Assembly: GCA_031277045.1 (NCBI GenBank) | Contig: JAISLX010000189.1 | Span: 1 to 16,181, forward strand | DNA length: 16,181 nucleotides | From: Treponema sp. | GTDB taxonomy: Bacteria; Spirochaetota; Spirochaetia; Treponematales; Breznakiellaceae | Direction of reading: 5' to 3' | Shown: in pieces, positions 1 to 5,891 of the stretch | Position numbering within the stretch: position 1 is the first letter of the stretch | Layout: every line of letters starts with the position of its first letter | Translations under genes and position numbers: made by a program | Notes under the pieces: model-generated | Told to the model about the DNA's origin: nothing | The model's input: the letters and a program-made list of their open reading frames with translations, nothing else | The model's database searches: none

Positions 1-2
1 GT

Positions 3-1517
3 ATTTTAAATATAAAAATAAAACTCTTTTTTTTTTCCTTACTGGTTTTGTTTGTGTTTTCATTTTCCGCCCCGCAAAAAAAACAAAAACACAAACCCCC
101 CCCCCCCCCCCCCCCCCCCAGCGTCAAAACGCCGATGGGTGAGCTGCAGATTGATGGGCGCGTGCTCACCGGTATCCTCGGCGCTTTTACCCATCAGTTT
201 GACGAGGATTATTCCTATCTGGGCTTTACCAACGCCCAAATGGGTGAGAGCCGGGCGGAACTGGCTTTTCATTTGAAAAACGGCAACTTTGGCGAGTACA
301 TTATGCTCCGCGCCCAGAATTTCAGCCCGAACATAGGGTACTACAACGGGAACTTCAACCCCAACAACAACACAACGGGTTTAACTATTTCAGGACCCAA
401 CGCGGGCGCAGGGTTTGCCGCGTCAATTCCGTATTTCTTCGCCTACGGTAATTTCTTTGATAATAAACTCAAAGTAAGCGTAGGAAAACTCTACGATGAA
501 AACTTCGTTACCCGTGAGCGTATCTGGAAGACCGAAGGCAGCACCAACGGCGGCTTTTATTTTTCCCGCGAAGGCTACCCTTCAATCCGTTTCCAGTTTA
601 TGCCCATTCAAGGGCTTGATGTCGGCGGCCAGTTGTTCTTTGTCAACACCAACGCGAGCTACATAATGGATTTGGGGACAAAACACGCGATGGCGGAGAT
701 GGGATACCCTTATACCATTAAAAATACAAACGCAAGTTTTGCCGAATCGCTTAAAGAATGGGGGCTGGGCGCTTCGTACACTTCAAGTTTGTTTAACGCC
801 CAGGCCGGCGTCCGGATCGACAGCGGCGTTGACCCGATAAACAAATACGAAGCGTTGACCTACCTGACGGACTATTACGGCGATTCCGGACGGACAGACC
901 CTTCCTCGACCACCAGATGGGGCGGGCCGAATTACAAACATCTGGATAAACTATGGGATGATACTACCACGGATCCAAGGGGTCCCGCGTCAGGAAACGC
1001 AAAAGCCTTTGCCGACGGGACCTACGCCTTCTTCGGTTTTAACATCAAAGCGGTGAAGAACCTCACCTTCAAAGTGCAGGGGCAGTTCAACAATATTCCC
1101 GCGTTTAACGAATTCGGCTACGGTATTTTCGATGAAACTATCGGCTATCAGGTTCTGCCCAAATTCTACGCGGGGGTTGTTCTGCTCCAGCAATTCTACG
1201 GCGGCGATGTGTTCGACGATGCCAAATTCGCTGTTTCGCCGTTCCTGCGCTTCCGTCCGGCCGTCTCGTATCAGGTAACGTCCAAAATCACTGCGAATCT
1301 TGAGACGACTGTTGGTATATGCAAGGACGTGCTGGAAACGCCCTGGTTTGACATCAAGCCCAGCATCGACTTCGCCCTTGCCGGTTATGGCTCGATGCGC
1401 GCGCAAATCTATTATTTGTATGAACGCGCGGACTTTGCGGACCACAAGGGCATTAATTACGATGGGAAAGATCACCACAAACACGAAATTGGCCTTGGCG
1501 TAGACTTTATGTTCTAA
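3..1517 (+). CDS. Porin-like outer-membrane beta-barrel protein, 5' end cut by window edge
   Basis: The reading frame is open from position 3 and gives 504 residues with no start codon inside the window. The first in-window residues include a K-I-K cluster, then a long hydrophobic stretch rich in Leu, Phe and Val, ending in S-F-S-A. This is a convincing signal peptide with cleavage near nucleotide 71. TTG at 48 lies inside that hydrophobic core, so it is an unlikely start; the true start is probably just left of the edge. After the signal comes a Lys/Gln stretch, eight prolines encoded by a 24-C tract, then a long body rich in Gly, aromatic and alternating polar/hydrophobic residues, as in beta-barrels. 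The protein ends G-V-D-F-M-F, and a terminal Phe is the usual BAM recognition signal. It resembles large treponemal porin-like proteins; the substrate is not readable from sequence. The compartment is well supported, the exact family is not. Confidence 0.72.
   Translation: MLNIKIKLFFFSLLVLFVFSFSAPQKKQKHKPPPPPPPPSVKTPMGELQIDGRVLTGILGAFTHQFDEDYSYLGFTNAQMGESRAELAFHLKNGNFGEYIMLRAQNFSPNIGYYNGNFNPNNNTTGLTISGPNAGAGFAASIPYFFAYGNFFDNKLKVSVGKLYDENFVTRERIWKTEGSTNGGFYFSREGYPSIRFQFMPIQGLDVGGQLFFVNTNASYIMDLGTKHAMAEMGYPYTIKNTNASFAESLKEWGLGASYTSSLFNAQAGVRIDSGVDPINKYEALTYLTDYYGDSGRTDPSSTTRWGGPNYKHLDKLWDDTTTDPRGPASGNAKAFADGTYAFFGFNIKAVKNLTFKVQGQFNNIPAFNEFGYGIFDETIGYQVLPKFYAGVVLLQQFYGGDVFDDAKFAVSPFLRFRPAVSYQVTSKITANLETTVGICKDVLETPWFDIKPSIDFALAGYGSMRAQIYYLYERADFADHKGINYDGKDHHKHEIGLGVDFMF
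96..119 (+). repeat. Homopolymeric C24 tract inside the porin reading frame
   Basis: There are 24 consecutive C residues, read in frame as eight Pro codons. The signal-peptide frame upstream and the barrel frame downstream agree at this length. One extra C would bring a TGA into frame eight codons after the tract, and one fewer C would give a stop at about position 276. A T10 run (27-36) and an A8 run (76-83) lie in the same 95 bp. Such tracts slip during replication and can make a surface protein phase-variable. The same look can also come from poor sequence near a contig end. Confidence 0.85.
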
Positions 1518-1541
1518 GCGGCCATTTTTGAAGGAGTTATC

Positions 1542-1616
1542 ATGGGTGAAAAGAAACCTGCGAACCTTGACCGGCTGCCAAACCCCGGCGCTCAGGCATG
1601 GGAACCGCAGCCATGA
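1542..1616 (+). CDS. Micro-ORF, 24 aa, unknown; tail matches end of GH1 gene
   Basis: ATG at 1542 has a strong AAGGAG at 1531-1536, five bases upstream, and lies 24 bases after the porin stop. It encodes 24 residues rich in Pro, Asn and Lys, with no signal peptide or known motif. Its last codons, GAA CCG CAG CCA TGA, align in phase with the last codons of the GH1 gene at 5877-5891 (GAA CCG CAG CTA TGA). The similarity continues past the stop, so this may be a scrap of an older copy of that junction that happens to follow a ribosome binding site. It could also be a translated leader peptide. No function can be assigned. Confidence 0.35.
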   Translation: MGEKKPANLDRLPNPGAQAWEPQP

Positions 1617-1622
1617 TACAAG
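1600..1622 (+). repeat. 23-bp near-copy of the GH1/GH78 junction (5875-5897)
   Basis: Positions 1600-1622 match 5875-5897 at 21 of 23 bases; the two differences are both C/T changes. In both places the sequence spans the end of a reading frame in the same phase, with an overlapping ATG. A match this long at this similarity is unlikely by chance in 16 kb. It is best read as a remnant of rearrangement within the island. Confidence 0.6.
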
Positions 1623-1637
1623 ATTGAGACGGCTGTT

Positions 1638-1667
1638 TTAATACCGCCCCGCATGGGGCGGTATAAT
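1638..1667 (+). promoter_or_regulatory. Possible sigma-70 promoter for the hydrolase operon
   Basis: A perfect -10 box TATAAT lies at 1662-1667. The best -35 candidate, TTAATA at 1638-1643 (4 of 6 consensus bases), gives an 18-bp spacer, nearly all of it taken up by the palindrome at 1641-1664. The site is 15 bases from the end of the -10 box to the ends of the next ribosome-binding site region and 22 bases before the ATG at 1690. The weak -35 would fit a regulated promoter, but AT-rich hexamers like this also occur by chance. Confidence 0.35.
1641..1664. promoter_or_regulatory. Perfect palindrome: candidate operator or terminator hairpin
   Basis: Left arm ATACCGCCCC and right arm GGGGCGGTAT are perfect reverse complements of 10 bases, separated by GCAT. 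The run following it on the + strand is AATACA, not a T run, so it is not a classic intrinsic terminator for the porin gene. It occupies the spacer of a possible promoter and overlaps the first three bases of a perfect TATAAT, which favours a repressor operator or an RNA stem in the leader of the hydrolase operon. The structure is certain; its role is inference. Confidence 0.6.
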
Positions 1668-1689
1668 ACAGAACACAAGGAGTGGAAGA

Positions 1690-1806
1690 ATGAAAAAAAT
1701 CGCAGCATTTTTCATGTTTTTGGGAATGGCGCCGGAAAACCAAGATCGCGCTGCGGAAATACGCCGGTTTGTTGACCGTCATTGGACAAAAGGAAGCGGC
1801 AAATAA
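1690..1806 (+). CDS. Small ORF, 38 aa, unknown, coupled to the GH1 fragment
   Basis: ATG at 1690 has AAGGAG at 1677-1682 with seven bases between. The 38-residue product starts with two lysines and a hydrophobic run (I-A-A-F-F-M-F-L-G-M-A) like the start of a signal peptide or a membrane segment, followed by a charged tail rich in Arg, Asp and Lys. The hydrophobic part is too short for a good stand-alone signal. Its TAA (1804-1806) shares one base with the ATG at 1806, so ribosomes finishing here could restart on the GH1 fragment. It could be a true small membrane peptide, a leader ORF, or a chimeric remnant of a larger gene. I do not recognise a family. Confidence 0.4.
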   Translation: MKKIAAFFMFLGMAPENQDRAAEIRRFVDRHWTKGSGK

Positions 1807-1998
1807 TGAGTTATTTTCACAAGGACTTTTTAGTAGGCGCGGCAACCGCCGCCCATCAGGTTGAGGGAAACAATACTAACAGCGACTTCTGGGTTATGGA
1901 ACAGATCCCCAATTCCATATTTGAAGAACCATCGGGGATTTGCGTTGATCACTACAACCGCTACCGCGAGGACATTGACTTATTGGCTGCCGCCGGAC
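1806..1998 (+). repeat. 193-bp direct repeat, copy A (copy B at 4539-4731)
   Basis: Copy A matches 4539-4731 at 190 of 193 bases with no gaps. Identity begins exactly at the ATG and ends just after a GGA codon. The three differences, at 1847, 1937 and 1907 (4580, 4670 and 4640 in copy B), are all synonymous third-codon positions (ACC/ACG, GGG/GGA, ATC/ATT). The repeat distance is 2733 bp, which brackets the GH3 gene. Confidence 0.95.
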
Positions 1999-2051
1999 GC
2001 GGCGGGGTATTTTCAGAAAAATGGGGAACAAATGCGTACTTATCAAGATAA
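1806..2051 (+). pseudogene. Truncated copy of GH1 N-terminus (64 codons) plus 17 unrelated codons
   Basis: This frame encodes 81 residues. The first 64 are identical in protein sequence to the N-terminus of the intact GH1 enzyme at 4539. After codon 64 the sequence departs completely, adds 17 unrelated residues and stops at 2049-2051. It has only the first strand and helix of the barrel, including the H-Q-V-E-G motif, and lacks both catalytic glutamates, so it cannot be an enzyme. Its start overlaps the stop of the 38-aa ORF (TAATG), and its end overlaps the GH3 start at 2032 by 20 bases. It therefore sits as a translated leader that could couple GH3 translation. It may be simple debris or a domesticated leader. 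Confidence 0.8.
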
Positions 2052-4542
2052 AAATAAACCTGCCGCGGAACGGGTAAATGATCTCATCGGGCAGATGACC
2101 CTCAAAGAAAAGGCTGCCCAGCTTACGGGCTGCATGGCCATCAGCCGGGATGAGGTGATTGACCAGTTGAAAGGAACATTCATTGATGGCGCCGGAACGA
2201 TTAGCTATCTGAATAGCTCATTGAGCGGACACCGTGAAAAAGACATTGAGACGCTGAAAGAAATTCAACGCTTCTTTGTGGAAGAAACGCGGCTAGGTAT
2301 TCCCGCACTTGCCCATAGCGAAGGAATAGCCGGAGCGCAGATTCCCGGTGCGACCACCTTCCCCCAGTCTTTGGGAATGGCCGCGACATGGGAACCGGAA
2401 TTGGCCTATAAAATGGGCGAGGTAATCAAAAAACAACTGCTGGCCTATGGCATCAGGGCGGTTCATTCACCGCTGTTTGATCTGGGGCGGGACCCTCGTT
2501 GGGGCCGTATCGGAGAGACCTATGGGGAAGACCCTTACCTGGTCGCGCAAATGGGCGCGGCCTTTGTTAAGGGTGTACAAGGTAACAAAGAAATCATGGC
2601 GACAGCAAAACATTTTGTCGCGTATGGAAACGCCGAGGGCGGCAGAAACGGCGGGGAACAGCAGATAGGGACACGAAAACTGATCGACACCTATTGCTTC
2701 CCTTTTGAAGCGGCAATACATGAAGCCAACATTATGGCTGTGATGAACAGTTACGGCATCGTCAACGGAGAAGCGATCTCCGCCTCCGAATGGCTCCTGA
2801 CCGGTATTTTACGAAAAAAACTTGGTTTCACCGGGCCGCTGGTTTCTGATTACGGCAGTGTCAGCCATATCCATTTCCGTTACCACACGGCGAAAAGCCC
2901 CAAAGACGCCGCGATTAAAGCGCTTAAAGCCGGTATAGATGTAGAACAACCGCATATTTCATGTTATCAGCATTTGGTCGAGGCCGTGGAATCAGGACAA
3001 CTGGATGAGGCGTATATTGACCGGTCTCTGCGGCGTGTCCTTACGGTCAAATTCGAGCTTGGGCTATTTGAGCATCCCTACGGGGAAGGAAATTTCCTTG
3101 AGGAAGCAAACAAAGAGGGAAACCGTGAACTTTCACAGGAAATTGCGGAAAAATCCATTGTTCTTGTTAAAAACGAGGGCAACATTCTGCCTCTGAAAAA
3201 AGGAATTAAAATAGCGGTCATTGGACCTTCGGCAGATAACAAAACAAATTATTTCGGCGGCTATTCATCGGTGGGAACCGTTGGGACTACAAGCCGGGAT
3301 TTTGACAAATCCCAGGAGGATAATTACCTCAAAATGGCGTATATCGCCGTTACGACCGAACATAGGGATTCCCTCAAGGCGCGGGGTATTGTTTTTGATG
3401 ACCAGCCGGCACCTGAACAGAAAGAGCAAATAATGGCGATGCTTAAACAGAACGCCTCAAAATCAGACAAAGCATATAAAGACGCCGAAGATTTTGTTGA
3501 AAAGTATTATCCCTCGTGTAAGTCCGTCAGGGAAGTTTTGGAAAAAGAATTCGGCGCGGAAAATGTACTCTACGCCAAGGGGTGTGAAATCAACAAGCCC
3601 CTTGAAGGCGGCATTGAAGCAGCCCGGTCAGCGGTAAAACAGGCGGATGTGGTAATCGCGGTACTGGGCGGCAGGGAAAGCATGAGAGATCCGGAGGCAA
3701 CTACGGGAGAAAACAAAGACAATGCCAACATTGACCTTGAAAAGCCGCAGCGTGAATTAATGGACGCCGTATTCGCTTTGAATAAGCCGGTGGTTTCAAT
3801 CATCATTGACGGCAGGCCGCTTGCCGCGCTTGAAGTAAACAAAAAAAGCAAGGCGGTTCTATATGCATGGCTTCCGGCGCAGGAAGGGGCCGGGGCTGTC
3901 GCCAACATTCTTACCGGAAAACGTAATCCGTGCGGTAAGCTCCCGGTAACGATTGTGAAAGATGCAGGGCAGATACCCATGTATCACGACCGCCTTCCCT
4001 TTTACCCGGACATGGAAACCTGGGCCGAATACACCGATAAAAACGAAAACACCCCGCTATATCCCTTTGGGTATGGCTTGAGTTACACCACTTTTCAGTA
4101 TGACAATTTAAGTCTGCCCCCTGCCGTTACGCCGGATGGCAAATTAACGGTTTCTTTTACGGTAAAAAACAGCGGAACCTTGCGGGGTGATGAAATCGCC
4201 CAGGTCTATGTCAGGGATTGTGAAAGCAGCGTAGCGCGTCCCGTGAAACAGCTTGCGGGGTTTGCAAGGGTTGGTCTTGAAACCGGTGAAACGAAAGAAA
4301 TCGCCGTCGAACTTGACATGAGATTGTTTGCCTTCCACGACATTGGCATGGAACAGATTGTTGAACCCGGAAAAATGGAAGTCTATATCGGTTCATCATC
4401 GGAAGACATCAGGCTGAAAGGCGACTTTGAAATTACCGGGAAAAGGCTTGTGGTAGAACGGAAAGTTTTTTCGTCAAGGGTGGCAATAAAAGACAAAGGC
4501 GGAAATGATAACACCGCCAAAAGAGGAGTAAACGTATTATGA
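2032..4542 (+). CDS. GH3 beta-glycosidase (beta-glucosidase/beta-xylosidase type), cytoplasmic
   Basis: This 836-residue enzyme should hydrolyse terminal beta-linked glucose, xylose or similar residues with retention. The start is placed at ATG 2032, with a GGGGA a few bases upstream; the frame is open further left only as a shadow of the GH1 fragment. Order: (1) TIM-barrel domain with G-R-D-P-R-W-G-R and K-H-F motifs and the nucleophile Asp273 in V-S-D-Y-G; (2) the alpha/beta sandwich domain starting near residue 380, with G-G-Y-S-S near 413 and A-K-G-C near 515; (3) a C-terminal fibronectin-III-like domain after Y-P-F-G-Y-G-L-S-Y-T. An insertion of about 84 charged, probably helical residues (414-497) lies in the second domain. 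The usual E-G-x-D-R loop reads G-E-N-K-D, keeping Glu560 as candidate acid/base. There is no signal peptide. It overlaps GH1 by ATGA. The family call is firm; the substrate is not. Confidence 0.93.
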   Translation: MRTYQDKNKPAAERVNDLIGQMTLKEKAAQLTGCMAISRDEVIDQLKGTFIDGAGTISYLNSSLSGHREKDIETLKEIQRFFVEETRLGIPALAHSEGIAGAQIPGATTFPQSLGMAATWEPELAYKMGEVIKKQLLAYGIRAVHSPLFDLGRDPRWGRIGETYGEDPYLVAQMGAAFVKGVQGNKEIMATAKHFVAYGNAEGGRNGGEQQIGTRKLIDTYCFPFEAAIHEANIMAVMNSYGIVNGEAISASEWLLTGILRKKLGFTGPLVSDYGSVSHIHFRYHTAKSPKDAAIKALKAGIDVEQPHISCYQHLVEAVESGQLDEAYIDRSLRRVLTVKFELGLFEHPYGEGNFLEEANKEGNRELSQEIAEKSIVLVKNEGNILPLKKGIKIAVIGPSADNKTNYFGGYSSVGTVGTTSRDFDKSQEDNYLKMAYIAVTTEHRDSLKARGIVFDDQPAPEQKEQIMAMLKQNASKSDKAYKDAEDFVEKYYPSCKSVREVLEKEFGAENVLYAKGCEINKPLEGGIEAARSAVKQADVVIAVLGGRESMRDPEATTGENKDNANIDLEKPQRELMDAVFALNKPVVSIIIDGRPLAALEVNKKSKAVLYAWLPAQEGAGAVANILTGKRNPCGKLPVTIVKDAGQIPMYHDRLPFYPDMETWAEYTDKNENTPLYPFGYGLSYTTFQYDNLSLPPAVTPDGKLTVSFTVKNSGTLRGDEIAQVYVRDCESSVARPVKQLAGFARVGLETGETKEIAVELDMRLFAFHDIGMEQIVEPGKMEVYIGSSSEDIRLKGDFEITGKRLVVERKVFSSRVAIKDKGGNDNTAKRGVNVL

Positions 4543-4731
4543 GTTATTTTCACAAGGACTTTTTAGTAGGCGCGGCAACGGCCGCCCATCAGGTTGAGGG
4601 AAACAATACTAACAGCGACTTCTGGGTTATGGAACAGATTCCCAATTCCATATTTGAAGAACCATCGGGAATTTGCGTTGATCACTACAACCGCTACCGC
4701 GAGGACATTGACTTATTGGCTGCCGCCGGAC
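4539..4731 (+). repeat. 193-bp direct repeat, copy B, inside the intact GH1 gene
   Basis: This is the intact-gene copy of the repeat at 1806-1998. The match begins at the start codon; the bases immediately before the ATGs differ, so each copy has its own upstream sequence and the duplication did not carry the ribosome binding site. Confidence 0.95.
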
Positions 4732-5891
4732 TCAACGCCTACCGCTTCTCTATTGAGTGGGCGCGGATTCAGCCGGACAAAAATACGTTCGATACAAAAG
4801 AAATTGATCACTACCGCGATATGCTCGAATACTGCCGCGAGATAGGCGTTACCCCCATTGTTACCATGCACCACTTTTCTTCCCCCAAGTGGCTTATCCA
4901 GGAAGGCGGCTGGGAAGCGGAATCAACTGCGGATTATTTTGCCCGCTACTGCGGACAAATGGTCCGGGAACTCGGCGACATTCTGGAATATGTCTGTACC
5001 GTCAACGAAGCCAACATGGGTCTGCAAATAGCAAAAATTGCGGCGCGGCACATGGCGGTCATGGGTGGAACCGGAGATTCCGCTAATAACCTGCAAGTTG
5101 GTCTTAACGATCAAGCCGCAAAAAGCGGCGGCACAATGGAAGCGATCATGTCGCGCATGAAGGCGGTTGGCGAAGCCTTCGGCATGGACCCCCGGAACAT
5201 TCAGGACTTTCTTAAACCCCGTACCGCCGAAGGCGACCGGATTATTATGACCGCCCACGAAAAGGCGCGGGACGCGATGAAGGCGGTCTGCCCCCGCCTC
5301 AAAATCGGCGTGACTTTTTCCCTCCAAGACAACCAGGCTCTGCCCGGCGGCGAACAATACGCCGAAACGGAATGGAACGACGGACTGCTGCATTACCTGC
5401 CCTATCTAACGAAGGACGATTTTATCGGCGTGCAGACTTACACCCGCAGCGTATTCGGTCCCAACGGCATGGTTCCCCCCGCCAAAGACGCGGAACTTAC
5501 CTTGTACAATTACGAGTTTTACCCCGAAGCGCTGGAAAACGTCATCCGCTTTGTTGGGAAGCATACCGCGCTGCCCATCATCGTTACCGAGAACGGCTGC
5601 GGTATCGCTGACGACGCCCGCCGGATCGAGTTTCTGCGCCGGGCGCTTGCGGGCGTCAAACGTTGTATTGATGACGGGCTGCCGGTAAAGGGGTACTGCT
5701 GCTGGTCATTGCTTGACAACTTTGAATGGCAGAAAGGGTTCGCCATTCCCTTCGGCCTTATCGCCGTGGATCGCGCAACGCAGAAACGGACGCCCAAGCC
5801 AAGTTTGGCGTTTTTGGGAAGTTATGCAGACCCCGCCGGACAACACGTCGAACCTCAAGAGGCATCAAGAGCCCGGGAACCGCAGCTATGA
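4539..5891 (+). CDS. GH1 beta-glycosidase (beta-glucosidase type), cytoplasmic
   Basis: This 450-residue TIM-barrel enzyme is of normal GH1 length. The N-terminus has the family's G-A-A-T-A-A-H-Q-V-E-G pattern. The acid/base is Glu157 in V-N-E-A-N, where most members have N-E-P, and the nucleophile is Glu351 in V-T-E-N-G. The aglycone-side motif W-S-L-L-D-N-F-E-W is intact, and the protein should be active on beta-glucosides or related sugars. It has no signal peptide. AGAGGAG lies at 4522-4528, ten bases before the start. The start overlaps the GH3 stop and the stop overlaps the GH78 start, both as ATGA. Odd points: a loop of about 60 residues after Glu157 rich in Gly, Ala and Asn, and a hydrophilic tail of about 20 residues beyond the normal end. 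Its first 193 bases are duplicated upstream of GH3. Confidence 0.94.
   Translation: MSYFHKDFLVGAATAAHQVEGNNTNSDFWVMEQIPNSIFEEPSGICVDHYNRYREDIDLLAAAGLNAYRFSIEWARIQPDKNTFDTKEIDHYRDMLEYCREIGVTPIVTMHHFSSPKWLIQEGGWEAESTADYFARYCGQMVRELGDILEYVCTVNEANMGLQIAKIAARHMAVMGGTGDSANNLQVGLNDQAAKSGGTMEAIMSRMKAVGEAFGMDPRNIQDFLKPRTAEGDRIIMTAHEKARDAMKAVCPRLKIGVTFSLQDNQALPGGEQYAETEWNDGLLHYLPYLTKDDFIGVQTYTRSVFGPNGMVPPAKDAELTLYNYEFYPEALENVIRFVGKHTALPIIVTENGCGIADDARRIEFLRRALAGVKRCIDDGLPVKGYCCWSLLDNFEWQKGFAIPFGLIAVDRATQKRTPKPSLAFLGSYADPAGQHVEPQEASRAREPQL

Noticed and set aside
48..50. TTG as the start of the porin gene
   Set aside because: It falls in the middle of the hydrophobic core of the signal peptide, with no ribosome binding site; the frame is open to the window edge.
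1641..1664. Intrinsic terminator of the porin gene
   Set aside because: The stem is strong, but no T run follows on the + strand and the right arm merges into a TATAAT box, so I list it as a regulatory palindrome instead of a terminator.
1861..2031. An N-terminal extension of GH3 into the GH1 fragment
   Set aside because: The frame is open, but the encoded peptide is just an out-of-frame reading of the GH1 repeat; the same peptide appears out of frame in the intact GH1 copy. GH3 similarity starts after ATG 2032.
1806..4731. A transposon or composite element carrying GH3 between the two 193-bp repeats
   Set aside because: The direct repeats bracket GH3, but they are gene-internal coding sequence starting at an ATG, have no terminal inverted repeats, and no transposase or integrase is present.
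5726..5887. An N-terminal extension of GH78 inside the GH1 gene
   Set aside because: It overlaps the coding end of GH1 in another frame, and GH78-like sequence begins right after the ATGA overlap at 5888.
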